Notes: a model not told the origin generated them from the letters alone. Positions 47,148-56,499 are shown, numbered from the stretch's first letter. The stretch is DNA of 64,000 nt from Acidimicrobiales bacterium (GCA_028285495.1 JANQPB010000043.1:1-64000); one strand, 5' to 3'. Program-made: numbers and translations.

Positions 47148-48169
47148 GCGTGGCGGGGGAGCGGGCGACCGTCAGGCGGGCCGTCGTCCACATCGGCTCG
47201 GACAAGACCGGATCGACGGCGCTCCAGGCGGCCCTCGCCGACCGGCGGCGAGAGCTCGTCGACGTCGGCATCTGGTACCCCGACCTCGACGGCCGGCCCG
47301 ATCACCTCGGCCTGGCCGACCGTCGGCGACCGCAGCCCCCGCCCCTGCCGACGGTGGCGGCCGACACGATGGTCCTCAGCTCGGAGGCGCTCTGGCCGCT
47401 GCCGCCTCGGCGCATCGCCCGCCTCCTCGACCGGCTCGCCGACACCCCCGGCATCGACGAGGTCGTCGTCCTGGCCTACCTCCGCGCCCCGGTCGACTTC
47501 GCCGAGGCGGCGTTCCTCCAACGGTGCCGCATGGCCACCACCGAGCGGGCGCTCCGTCGGCTGGTGGCCCTGCGCTCGCTGCCCGCCCCGATCAACCCCA
47601 TCGTCGGTCGGGCGGTCGACCGGTTGGCCCAGCTCGGCCGATGGGGCGACGAGGTCGACCGTCTGGTGGCCGGGGCGTCGGGCGTGCGGGCCCGACTGGA
47701 GGTGCGGCCCTACCGCCCGGCCGACTGGCCCGGCGGCGACGTGGTGGCCGACGTGGTCACCGTCCCCGGGCTGGAACCGGCGGCCGCGCTCCTGCTCGAC
47801 CGACCCCGCCCGCGCCGACACCCGACACCCGATCTGGTCACGGTCCACGCCTCGGTGCTCGTCCGGGAGGCCGCCGGGCCCGAGGCACAGACGCGCCTCC
47901 TCGACTCGTCGGCCGCGGGCGCCCGCGCCACCGGGGGACCGGGTGGAGCCAGCGGCCGACCCGTCCTGCCGCCCGGGCTGCGGCGACGGATCGCCACCAG
48001 GACCGATCCACTGCTGGCCCGCCTCGACGGTCGCTTCGGCGGCCTGGCCGACCTGACGTCGACATCGGTCGATGTCGCAGGGGAGGAGGTCCAGCCGTTC
48101 GACCGCACCGCAGCCCGGGCGCTGTTGACCGAGCGGTGGCCCGAGTGGCCGACCGGTGTCCCGGGGTGA
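47144..48169 (+). CDS. sulfotransferase-like protein
   Basis: VRRAVVHIGSDKTGSTALQAALADRRREL (5'-PSB-like); GTG start in a GTGA overlap. Confidence 0.65.
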   Translation: MSVAGERATVRRAVVHIGSDKTGSTALQAALADRRRELVDVGIWYPDLDGRPDHLGLADRRRPQPPPLPTVAADTMVLSSEALWPLPPRRIARLLDRLADTPGIDEVVVLAYLRAPVDFAEAAFLQRCRMATTERALRRLVALRSLPAPINPIVGRAVDRLAQLGRWGDEVDRLVAGASGVRARLEVRPYRPADWPGGDVVADVVTVPGLEPAAALLLDRPRPRRHPTPDLVTVHASVLVREAAGPEAQTRLLDSSAAGARATGGPGGASGRPVLPPGLRRRIATRTDPLLARLDGRFGGLADLTSTSVDVAGEEVQPFDRTAARALLTERWPEWPTGVPG

Positions 48170-48226
48170 GCAGGATTCAACACTGTTGGGGTCGCCTGGC
48201 GCTGTGCTAGGTTCCGCGGGGATTCG

Positions 48227-48252
48227 CACCGCCGGGATCGGACCCGGCGGTG
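48227..48252 (+). promoter_or_regulatory. 5'-UTR hairpin immediately upstream of the SD of the secreted subtilase
   Basis: caccgccggg-atcgga-cccggcggtg, perfect 10-bp stem; SD GGAGG at 48261-48265; ATG 48271. Confidence 0.5.
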
Positions 48253-48270
48253 GCGAGGCGGAGGTGTGCA

Positions 48271-51200
48271 ATGGGCGGTACCACTCGGGCAACGGCGGGC
48301 GACGGCGCGCCCGGACGGTGGCGGCAGCGGTGGCTCGTCGCCGCAGCGGTGCTCCTGCTGGTCGCCGCCGCCACCACCGCCCCGGCACTCGGCCAGGATC
48401 CTGACCCCGTCGCCCCCGCTCCCGTCGTCGACGGCCTCCGAGGCGTCGAGCTGGAGCCCGGTGCGGCCGAGCGACCCCGGCCGGCCGTCGCCGCAGCCGC
48501 CGCCGACGGCCAGCGGGCCAAGGTGGCCGCCGACGTGCTCGCCGCGGCCAACGGCGCGGCCGCCCCGAACGAGCTCGGCCTGAGCTCGTCCATCGTCGTC
48601 CGCGACGGGCAGCCAGACGTCGAGATCACGGTCGACGACCTGACCCCCGCCGTCGAGCGCCAGATCCGGGCCACCGGGTTCCAGCCGACCGGCGTGTTCC
48701 CCCAGTTCGACCTCGTCACCGGCCAGGCCGACGGCGCTCGGTTGGCCGCCCTGGCCGCCATCGATGCCGTGGTCCACATCCGGGGCAACCACGGGGCCGA
48801 GAAGGCGGTCGGCTCGGTCACCAGCCAGGCCGACCAGTCGATCGGTGCCGCGGCGGCCAGGGCCGCCGTCGGGGTCGACGGGTCCGGCGTCGAGATCGGC
48901 GTGATGTCCGACTCGTTCAACTCGCTCAGCGCCGGCTCGACCAGCGGCGGCGGCTGCAACCGGTCGACCACCGGCACCTCGTCGCAGGCGACGAGCGACC
49001 TGCCGGCCAGCGTCGGCAACCTCGCCCCCGACCCCGGCTCGTTCAGCGACGAGGGTCGGGCGATGATGGAGCTGATCCACGACCTGGCCCCCGGCGCCGA
49101 CCTGACGTTCCGAACCGCCTTCGTGTCCGAGGCCGACTTCGCCGTCGGCATCGGCGATCTCGTCGACTGCGGGGCCGACGTCGTCGTCGACGACATCATC
49201 TACTTCGCCGAGCCGATGTTCCAGGATGGGCTGGTGGCCAAGGCGGCCCAGGACGCCTTCGACGCCGGTGTGCCCTACTTCTCCTCGGCCGGCAACTTCG
49301 CCCGGTTCGGCGTCGACCAGACGTTCCGCGACTCCGACCCGGCCGACGACGTCACCTTCGGCGACGACCTCCACGACTTCGACCCGGGCCCGGCGGTCAA
49401 CAACCTGATGCCGCTCACGATCCCGGCCGGGGCCGGTGGCCGGCTCCTGCTGCAGTGGAACCAGCCCTTCGTCACCGGTGGGATCGGCCCTGGGGCCGCG
49501 GTCGACCTCGACCTCGTCCTGTGCCTCGACCCCACCTGCTCGCCCGGCAACATCGCGATCTTCGGCAACGCCCAGGGCTGCAGCACCGGCGCCAGGGCCG
49601 GCGACCCGCTCGAGGGCGTCCAGTTCCTGCCCCAGGCAACCAACCGGACGATCTGGATCGCGGTCGACCACGTCTGCGGCTCCCAGTCCGACACCCGGTT
49701 CCGGATCGTGATCCCCGGGGCCGACGCCTCGTTCGGCTACGGCACCACCACGTCGGGCGCACCGGTGTTCAATGCGGCCCAGACCTGGGGACACTCGGCC
49801 GCCGCCGGCGCCATGTCGGTGGCCGCCGTGCTCTACGACGAGATCGACCAGGGCGGCATCTACCCGCCCGGGCCCGAGATCAACGTCGAGCCGTTCTCCA
49901 GCCTCGGCGGCGACCTGCCGTTCTACTTCGACTCGAACGGCTCGCCCCTACCCGGGGCGCCGGTGACCCGGTTCAAGCCCGACATCTCGGCCCCGGACGG
50001 GACCAACACCACCTTCTTCGGCAGCGACTTCGAGGGCGACGGGTTCCCCAACTTCTTCGGCACCTCCGCCGCCGCCCCCCACGCCGCGGCGGTGGCGGCG
50101 CTGATGCTGGAGGGCCAGCCGACGCTGCGGCCGGACCAGGTCTACGACCGGCTGAAGGACACCGCGCTCGACATCGAGACCCCCGGCGTCGACCCGCTGG
50201 GCGGTCACGGGCTCGTCCAGGCCCTGCAGGCGGTGCCGCCGGCCTTCGACCTGACCGTCCTGCCCCAGCCGTGCCCGGTCTACGACTCCGACACCGCCGG
50301 CGGGTCGCTCGGCGGACCGATCCCGGCCAACACCACCAGGACGATCGGCGTGGCCGGCACCCTCCCCGGCAACCAGGGCGTACCGGTCACGACCTGCGTG
50401 CCGACCGGGGCAACCGGGGTGCTGTACACGATCTCGGCCACCGACGCCCAGGGCGTTGGCAACCTGCGGCTGTCCGAGTCGGGTGTCGTGGCCAACGGCG
50501 GCGTCGTCAACTACATCGACAATGGGTTGAACAACGCCAACACCGTCGCCGTTCCGCTCGGCTCGAGTGGCGACGTCGACATCTTCGCCAACAACTCCGC
50601 CACCGGGGTTCGCCTGGTCGTGGTCGGCTACTACTCGACCGACGGCACGCTGACCTACAACGGCGTCACGCCATGTGCGTTCGCCGACAGCCGTGAGAAC
50701 CAGGGACCGTCCGGCCCCTTCCTCGGGCCGTTCGGGCCGGGGGCGGCGTACCCGGACGTCGACGTGATCGGCAACTTCAGCCCCGCTCAGGGAGGCGGCA
50801 ACTCCAACTGCGGCATCCCGGCCGGGGCCGACGCCATCGTGGCCAACCTGGTCGCCGTCGGGGCCGACGGCGGGGCCGGCTTCCTGGCCGCCGGGACGGG
50901 CGGCAGCACGGCGACCGAGCCGGTGACGTACTTCGCCGACCTCCCGATCAACAACGCCACCACGGTGGTCGTGCCGCTGACCGCGGCCGGCACGATGGCG
51001 GTCGACATCGGCTCGCTCAGCGGGTCACCGACGGTCCACGTCCGGCTGGTCGCCCTCGGCTACCTGTCGGACGAGGTCGGCGACGACTACAACGAGCTCA
51101 ACCCCTGCGCCTTCTTCGACACCAGGAACGGCCAGGGGGCCAGCGGCGGCTTCCTCGGCCTGCGGGAGTCGGGCAGCGGCGGGGTGACCACCTACCAGGT

Positions 51201-51519
51201 CACCGGATCGGGCCTGGCCACCCAGGGCGGCGGCAACGGCGGGACCTGCGGGGTTCCGGCCGGGGCGTCGGCGGTGCTGGTCAACCTCGTGGCCATCACC
51301 CCGAACATCGTCGGCAACTTCCGGGCCTACGCAACCGGCTCGACCCCGACCGGCGGCGTTCTCAACTTCGCCCCGCTGTCGCCGGCGATGAACAACTCGA
51401 ACGCCGTCGTCGTCCCGCTCTCGGCGGCCGGTCAGATGGACCTGTTCGTCAACACCCGGAACAACGACGGGTCGCCATCGACCCACGCCCGCGGCGTGGT
51501 CCTCGGCTACTACCGATGA
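48271..51519 (+). CDS. secreted S8-like (subtilase superfamily) peptidase with three C-terminal repeat domains
   Basis: Signal peptide (WLVAAAVLLLVAAATTAPALGQ); GVEIGVMSDSFNSL (Asp), DEGRAMMELIHDLAPGA, SSAGNFA, FGTSAAAPHAAAVAALMLE (Ser). Confidence 0.88.
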   Translation: MGGTTRATAGDGAPGRWRQRWLVAAAVLLLVAAATTAPALGQDPDPVAPAPVVDGLRGVELEPGAAERPRPAVAAAAADGQRAKVAADVLAAANGAAAPNELGLSSSIVVRDGQPDVEITVDDLTPAVERQIRATGFQPTGVFPQFDLVTGQADGARLAALAAIDAVVHIRGNHGAEKAVGSVTSQADQSIGAAAARAAVGVDGSGVEIGVMSDSFNSLSAGSTSGGGCNRSTTGTSSQATSDLPASVGNLAPDPGSFSDEGRAMMELIHDLAPGADLTFRTAFVSEADFAVGIGDLVDCGADVVVDDIIYFAEPMFQDGLVAKAAQDAFDAGVPYFSSAGNFARFGVDQTFRDSDPADDVTFGDDLHDFDPGPAVNNLMPLTIPAGAGGRLLLQWNQPFVTGGIGPGAAVDLDLVLCLDPTCSPGNIAIFGNAQGCSTGARAGDPLEGVQFLPQATNRTIWIAVDHVCGSQSDTRFRIVIPGADASFGYGTTTSGAPVFNAAQTWGHSAAAGAMSVAAVLYDEIDQGGIYPPGPEINVEPFSSLGGDLPFYFDSNGSPLPGAPVTRFKPDISAPDGTNTTFFGSDFEGDGFPNFFGTSAAAPHAAAVAALMLEGQPTLRPDQVYDRLKDTALDIETPGVDPLGGHGLVQALQAVPPAFDLTVLPQPCPVYDSDTAGGSLGGPIPANTTRTIGVAGTLPGNQGVPVTTCVPTGATGVLYTISATDAQGVGNLRLSESGVVANGGVVNYIDNGLNNANTVAVPLGSSGDVDIFANNSATGVRLVVVGYYSTDGTLTYNGVTPCAFADSRENQGPSGPFLGPFGPGAAYPDVDVIGNFSPAQGGGNSNCGIPAGADAIVANLVAVGADGGAGFLAAGTGGSTATEPVTYFADLPINNATTVVVPLTAAGTMAVDIGSLSGSPTVHVRLVALGYLSDEVGDDYNELNPCAFFDTRNGQGASGGFLGLRESGSGGVTTYQVTGSGLATQGGGNGGTCGVPAGASAVLVNLVAITPNIVGNFRAYATGSTPTGGVLNFAPLSPAMNNSNAVVVPLSAAGQMDLFVNTRNNDGSPSTHARGVVLGYYR
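50271..51516 (+). repeat. three tandem ~120-140-aa protein repeats (in-frame)
   Basis: Each begins with a CxxxDSxx/CxxFxDxR-type motif (PCPVYDSDTAGG; PCAFADSRENQGPSG; PCAFFDTRNGQGASG), has a CG(I/V)PAGA or similar centre and ends VxxGYY/VALGYL/VLGYYR. Confidence 0.75.
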
Positions 51520-51535
51520 CCAGCGGCTGATCGGC

Positions 51536-51572
51536 GGCGCCGCCGTCCCCTCTCTCCTGGGGCGGCGGCGCC
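51536..51572. terminator. terminator-like hairpin between convergent genes
   Basis: ggcgccgccgtcccc-tctctcct-ggggcggcggcgcc, 14-bp stem with one bulge. Confidence 0.6.
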
Positions 51573-51598
51573 GGTGCCGGTCACGGACTCGGGTCGGT

Positions 51599-53509
51599 TC
51601 ACGGGCCGAAGAGGTCGAGGACGACCCCCGCGATCCGGCCGTCGTCGTCGAGGAACAGGTGCACGCCGTACCAGTCGATGCACGAGTCGATCCCGATCGG
51701 CTCGATGTTGACCTGGCGCAGCCCGTCGAGCTCGATCGGCCAGTCCCGCGGTGGGCCGGCGCAGTGGCCGACCGGTCCGGTGGTGATGCGCTTGCCCGAC
51801 CGACGCAACTGGTCGAGCGGGTTGAAGGGCCCGGAGAAGCCGGCGAACCCGTCCGGCGCGCCGAAGGCCCAGGCTCCCGGCTCGGCCAGTTCGTCGGCGG
51901 GGACGGTTCGATCGACGACGGGGCCGAGGGCCAGCGCCACCTGGTCGGCCAGCGGGACCGGCGTGATCGGCGCGCCGTTGGCGACGTCGATCAGGGCGTT
52001 GGCGACGGCGAGCTCGTCCTCGTCGGCCAGCGAGGGTGCGTCCCCGGCGTCCTCGATCGCAAAGCGGACCACCCTCGGCTCCGGGGCCTCGGCCCCGCCG
52101 CTCGGGTCGAGTCGGAGGAGATACGTGCCGGGAGCGAGGTCCTCGACCCGGACGGCGAACCGGCCCCAGGCCTCGACCCAGTCCGTCGTCCTGACCCCGT
52201 ATTCGGTTGCGCGGACCGTGCCGAGGAAGTCGCTGCCCGAGAACACGGCCTCGACGGGGTTGCCGTCGAGGTCGACGACCTCGACACCGAGCGTCGCCTC
52301 GAAGGGTCGGGCCAGGCCGGTCACGTCGATCGCCCCGGCGGCGACGATGGTCGGCGAGAGCAGGACCACGCCCTGATCGTCGGCTGGCGGAGCCGACTCG
52401 ACGACGAGGTCGACCACGATCAGGCCCCGGTCTGGCAGGGCGGTGACCCCGGCCTCCCTGGCGGGGGTCGGGACGACGAGGTCGAGGGCGCCGTCGTCGG
52501 CCCTGGCGACGTAGACCCCGTCACCGGTCTCGGTGGCACCGGGCCAGGCCGAGCCGACCGGGCCGAGGTCGACCACGACACCCGAGCCCCCGCTCATGGC
52601 GGTGAAGACGGTCGGGAGCGCGGCCGCCGGGCCGGTCCCGGGCGGGAGGTCGCTCCAGACGAACGGGGCCTGACCCGCTCCGAAGGTCAGGACGATGCGG
52701 AGACAGTCGCGGGACACGTAGCCGGACCGAACGGCGTAGACGTGGGCGTCGTCGAGTCCCCCGGCGCCGGCCGCCGCCCCGTCACCGCCGGCGCAGGCCG
52801 GGACCTCGTCGGTCGTGACGTCCAGGCCATCGGGCAGCGCCTCGACGAAGCCGGCGTTGACCCATCCGGCCACCGGGACACCGGGGCCGTCGTCGGCCGA
52901 GGACGGGTCGGCCAGCACCACGGGATCGAGGAGCACCACCTCGAGCCAGGTTCCGCCGTCGGCGGCCAGCTCGGTCCGGCCGGTGGCCTCCAGCCCGGCA
53001 TAGGTCGCCGGCAGCTTGGCCACCAGCGCCGAGCCGGCGTCGGCGCCGGCCCGGACGTTGAGGAACGGGTCGGCGGCATCGGCGGCCACCACCGCCGTGG
53101 TCACCCGGTACCGGCCGGCGACGAGGATCGGGTCGGCGGCCGGGCCGGTCGTCGACTCGGTGTCGTCACGGTCCTCCCCGTCGTCGCCGTCGTCGGGGGT
53201 GACGACCGGCTGGCCGTCGTCCGGCCCGGCGTCGGCGGCGTCGCCGTCGTCGAGCGACGTCGGGGTCTCGGTGGCCACCTGCTGGCCGTCGTCGCCCCCG
53301 CCGCCGATGGCGACGACGGCGGCACCGGCGGCCACCACGACCGCCAGCCCGGCGACGGCGAGCCCCGGCCGGAGCCAGGGGCTCGGCGAGCCGCCGCCTC
53401 GGCCCGAGCCATCGGCGCCGGGCACGGCTCGAGCGGCGCCGGCGGAGCTGTTGGCGGCCCGGTCGGACAGGTCGCCGAACGCGGCTCGGATGCGATCCTC
53501 GGCGGTCAT
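51599..53509 (-). CDS. membrane-anchored sigma-partner protein with SH3b-like and Gmad2-like extracellular domains
   Basis: TM LAVAGLAVVVAAGAAVVAIGG; LNVRAGADAGSALVAKLP...WLEVVLL...VAGWVNAGFVEALP; AGAIDVTGLARPFEATLGVEVVD...EAWGRFAVRVEDLAPGTYLLRL. Start overlaps the sigma stop by 4 bp. Confidence 0.75.
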   Translation of the reverse strand: MTAEDRIRAAFGDLSDRAANSSAGAARAVPGADGSGRGGGSPSPWLRPGLAVAGLAVVVAAGAAVVAIGGGGDDGQQVATETPTSLDDGDAADAGPDDGQPVVTPDDGDDGEDRDDTESTTGPAADPILVAGRYRVTTAVVAADAADPFLNVRAGADAGSALVAKLPATYAGLEATGRTELAADGGTWLEVVLLDPVVLADPSSADDGPGVPVAGWVNAGFVEALPDGLDVTTDEVPACAGGDGAAAGAGGLDDAHVYAVRSGYVSRDCLRIVLTFGAGQAPFVWSDLPPGTGPAAALPTVFTAMSGGSGVVVDLGPVGSAWPGATETGDGVYVARADDGALDLVVPTPAREAGVTALPDRGLIVVDLVVESAPPADDQGVVLLSPTIVAAGAIDVTGLARPFEATLGVEVVDLDGNPVEAVFSGSDFLGTVRATEYGVRTTDWVEAWGRFAVRVEDLAPGTYLLRLDPSGGAEAPEPRVVRFAIEDAGDAPSLADEDELAVANALIDVANGAPITPVPLADQVALALGPVVDRTVPADELAEPGAWAFGAPDGFAGFSGPFNPLDQLRRSGKRITTGPVGHCAGPPRDWPIELDGLRQVNIEPIGIDSCIDWYGVHLFLDDDGRIAGVVLDLFGP

Positions 53510-54048
53510 CGGTCGGCTCCTTCGGTCGGGTCGGGATCGGTGTGATCGAGCCGGGTCGGGTCGAGTCGGGCGGCCAGGCTCGCCCGGGCCCGGTGCAGGT
53601 GGACCTTGGCCGTGGCCTCGGCACAGTCGAGGATCTCGGCGATCTCGCTCACCGGGCGGTCCTCCAGGTAGTGCAGGGCAACGGCCGCCCGCTGCTGGCC
53701 GGGGAGCCGGCGGACGGCCGACCACACGTCGTCGTGGATCGCCGGCGCCGGCGTCAGGGTCGGCGCCGGCCCGAGCCGGAGCCGGGCCTTCAGCTCGGAG
53801 GTGGCCCGCTTCCTGGCCGAGAGGGCGAGGTTGATCGTCACCCGACGCACCCACGCCCCGGGCTTGTCGTAGGTCGACACGACGTCCCAGCGCCGGTAGG
53901 CCCGGACCAGCGCCTCCTGGGCCAGGTCCTCGGCCACCAGGTCGTTGCCGGCCACGGCTGCGGCCAGGGCGGTCAGCGCCGGCAGCTCGCGCCGGTAGAA
54001 CGGCCCGTAGCCGGGCGGCTCGGGACCGCTGGTCGGTGGAGGCGCCAT
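53506..54048 (-). CDS. ECF RNA polymerase sigma factor (SigE/sigma-70 family)
   Basis: DLVAEDLAQEALVRAYRRWDVV...AWVRRVTINLALSARKR...VRRLPGQQRAAVALHYLEDRPVSEIAEILDCAEATAKVHLHRARASLAA. Confidence 0.92.
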   Translation of the reverse strand: MAPPPTSGPEPPGYGPFYRRELPALTALAAAVAGNDLVAEDLAQEALVRAYRRWDVVSTYDKPGAWVRRVTINLALSARKRATSELKARLRLGPAPTLTPAPAIHDDVWSAVRRLPGQQRAAVALHYLEDRPVSEIAEILDCAEATAKVHLHRARASLAARLDPTRLDHTDPDPTEGADR

Positions 54049-54167
54049 GGTGTCGAGTCTTCCATGCACACCATCCACACCACCCGGAGGCCGGTGAGGT
54101 TTACCGGTGGGGCGGATTTCTCCGGCCGAGACCACGGCCGGCGCCCGGTCTGTGGGAGGGTTGGCCC

Positions 54168-55667
54168 ATGACAGCCCCCGCGGCCGGCGAGGTCGCGCTC
54201 GACAGCCCCCAGGGACGCTCGGTGATCGCCACCACGGTGGCCGGCTCGGCCGTGGCCATGCTGACCGCCACGGTCGTCAACGTCGCCCTCCCCACCCTGG
54301 CCCGGGATCTCGACGCCAGCACCGGCGAGCAGCAGTGGGTGGCCAACGCCTACCTGCTGACGATCGCCTCCCTGATCCTCATCGGCGGCAACCTCGGCGA
54401 CCGGTTCGGCCGGCTCCGCATCTACCGGTTCGGTGTCGCCTGGTTCGCTGTGGCCTCGGTGCTGTGCGCCCTGGCCCCCAACACCGAGGTCCTCATCGCC
54501 GCCCGGCTGCTGCAGGGCGTCGGCGGGGCCCTGCTGACCCCCGGCTCGCTTGCGATCATCGAGGCCACCCTCCGGCCGGACGACCGGGGTCGTGGTGTCG
54601 GGCAGTGGTCGGGGCTTGGCGGGGTGGCCGGCGCCATCGGTCCCCTCGTCGGCGGCCTCCTGGTCGACGTGTCGTGGCGGCTCGTGTTCCTGGTGAACCT
54701 GCCGGTTGCGGTGGCCGTGCTGATCCTGAGCCGGGGCGTGCCCGAGTCGTTCGACCGGTCCTCGGCCGGCAAGCCCCTCGACACCGTCGGCGCCGTGCTG
54801 ACTACCGTCACCCTCGGCGCGGCCTCGTTCGCCCTGATCGAGGGGCCGAACGGCGGATTCGGTGCCGTCGACACGGTGGCGGTCGTCGTTGCCGTCGTGT
54901 CGCTGCTCGCCCTCGGCCTGAACGAGCGCCGCCATCCCCACCCGTTGGTCCCGCTCGACCTGCTGACCGTCCGCCCGTTCCTGGCCGCCAACATCGTCAC
55001 GCTGCTGGTCTACGGCGGGATGGGGATGGTCTTCTTCCTGCTCACGATCCAGCTCCAGGTCACCCTCGGCTGGCAGCCGGTGGCCGCCGGCCTCGCCCTG
55101 TTGCCGATCACGATCCTGATGCTGGCCCTGTCGTCGACCGCCGGCTCGGTGTCGCGGCGGATCGGCCCTCGGCTCCCGCTCACGATCGGGCCGTTGCTGA
55201 TCGCCGCCGGGATGGTGCTCTTCGCCAGGATCGGCCCCGGCGACGACTACCTCGCCGACGTGCTCCCGGCGGTGCTGGTCTTCGGCCTCGGCCTGGCCGC
55301 CAGCGTCGCCCCGGTGACCGCCACCGCCCTCGGGTCGATCCCCGACGATCGGGCCGGGGTGGCGTCCGGCGTCAACAACGCCATCAGCCGGACCGGGCAG
55401 TTGCTGACCGTCGCCGCCGTGCCACCGCTGGTCGGCCTCACCGGCGGCGCGCTGTCCGATCCCGAGCAGCTCACCGCGGGGTTCGACGACGCCATGTACG
55501 TCGGCGCGGCCCTCGTCGGCCTCGGCGCGCTGTCGTCGGCCCTGCTGTTCGACGGTCGACCCGTCGAGGAGGGCATCCCGATCGGGGCGCCCGAGGCCGT
55601 CGACGCCGACGACGGCGGCCGCTTCCACTGCGGCGTCGAGTCGCCACAGCTCAGCCGCACCCGCTGA
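54168..55667 (+). CDS. MFS transporter, DHA2-like drug efflux family
   Basis: VNVALPTLARDLDASTGEQQWVANAYLLTIASLILIGGNLGDRFGRLRIYRFGV...RLLQGVGGALLTPGSLAII; about 14 TM. Confidence 0.92.
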   Translation: MTAPAAGEVALDSPQGRSVIATTVAGSAVAMLTATVVNVALPTLARDLDASTGEQQWVANAYLLTIASLILIGGNLGDRFGRLRIYRFGVAWFAVASVLCALAPNTEVLIAARLLQGVGGALLTPGSLAIIEATLRPDDRGRGVGQWSGLGGVAGAIGPLVGGLLVDVSWRLVFLVNLPVAVAVLILSRGVPESFDRSSAGKPLDTVGAVLTTVTLGAASFALIEGPNGGFGAVDTVAVVVAVVSLLALGLNERRHPHPLVPLDLLTVRPFLAANIVTLLVYGGMGMVFFLLTIQLQVTLGWQPVAAGLALLPITILMLALSSTAGSVSRRIGPRLPLTIGPLLIAAGMVLFARIGPGDDYLADVLPAVLVFGLGLAASVAPVTATALGSIPDDRAGVASGVNNAISRTGQLLTVAAVPPLVGLTGGALSDPEQLTAGFDDAMYVGAALVGLGALSSALLFDGRPVEEGIPIGAPEAVDADDGGRFHCGVESPQLSRTR

Positions 55668-55688
55668 GCGGGCGGTGGCCCGTGGCCG

Positions 55689-56375
55689 CTATCCCTCGAC
55701 CTGCACCGGGGGTGTGGTCTCGCTGGCGTGCTCCCACATCACGTCGTCGGGGACCGACATCGTCTCCTTCCACCGCTCGGGCGGGTACATGTGGAACGGG
55801 GCGTCGGCGAACGGTGGCTGGGGCACCGGGGCCTCGGGCCGCTCGTAGGCGGCGGGGCTGACCAGCTCCGCCAACTCGGCCTCGGTGATCCCGCACAGGC
55901 CGGTCACCTCGGGGTCGATCCAGGCCCGCTCGTCGATGGCGGAGCCGGTGGCGATCTCCAGGGTCAGGCCCTCGGGGCCGGCGAAGTACATCGACTGGAT
56001 GAAGCCGTGGTCGATCGGGCCCATCACCTGCACGCCGCGGCTGCGGATCCGATCCCGCAGCGCCAGCAGCTCGTCGATGGTGTCGACATGGAAAGCGACG
56101 TGCTGCATGGCCCCGGCGGTCACCGGTCCGCCCGGCGAGCCGGCGTGGCTGACGCCCCACTCGATCTCCTTGCCGTTCTCGGGGTGCTGGACGAAGGCGA
56201 CGTAGCTGTCGGGGGCGAGCTCGACGAAGCCGTGGTAGCAGCCGTCGACGCCGTGCATCCAGTACAGGGCCTTGAGCGGGCAGCCCAGCACGTCACACCA
56301 GAACTGGAGCTGGGCCTTCATGTCGGTGGTCGACAGGGCGAGGTGGTTGACCCCTCGCGGGTGCAGGACGGTCAT
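55689..56375 (-). CDS. VOC-family (glyoxalase/dioxygenase) protein
   Basis: GVNHLALSTTDMKAQLQFWCDVLGCPLKALYWMHGVDGCYHGFVEL...HVAFHVDTIDELLALRDRIRSRGVQVMGPIDHGF. Confidence 0.9.
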   Translation of the reverse strand: MTVLHPRGVNHLALSTTDMKAQLQFWCDVLGCPLKALYWMHGVDGCYHGFVELAPDSYVAFVQHPENGKEIEWGVSHAGSPGGPVTAGAMQHVAFHVDTIDELLALRDRIRSRGVQVMGPIDHGFIQSMYFAGPEGLTLEIATGSAIDERAWIDPEVTGLCGITEAELAELVSPAAYERPEAPVPQPPFADAPFHMYPPERWKETMSVPDDVMWEHASETTPPVQVEG

Positions 56376-56499
56376 CGACGGCCTCCAGGATCGGCTGTCC
56401 CCAAACCCTAGGGGGCGACGACGGCGCCGGTCGATCCCGAGGCCGTCGCCGGCCGTTGATCGTTGGCCGTCGGCCGTGGCCGACCGGCGGCCGTGCCGG

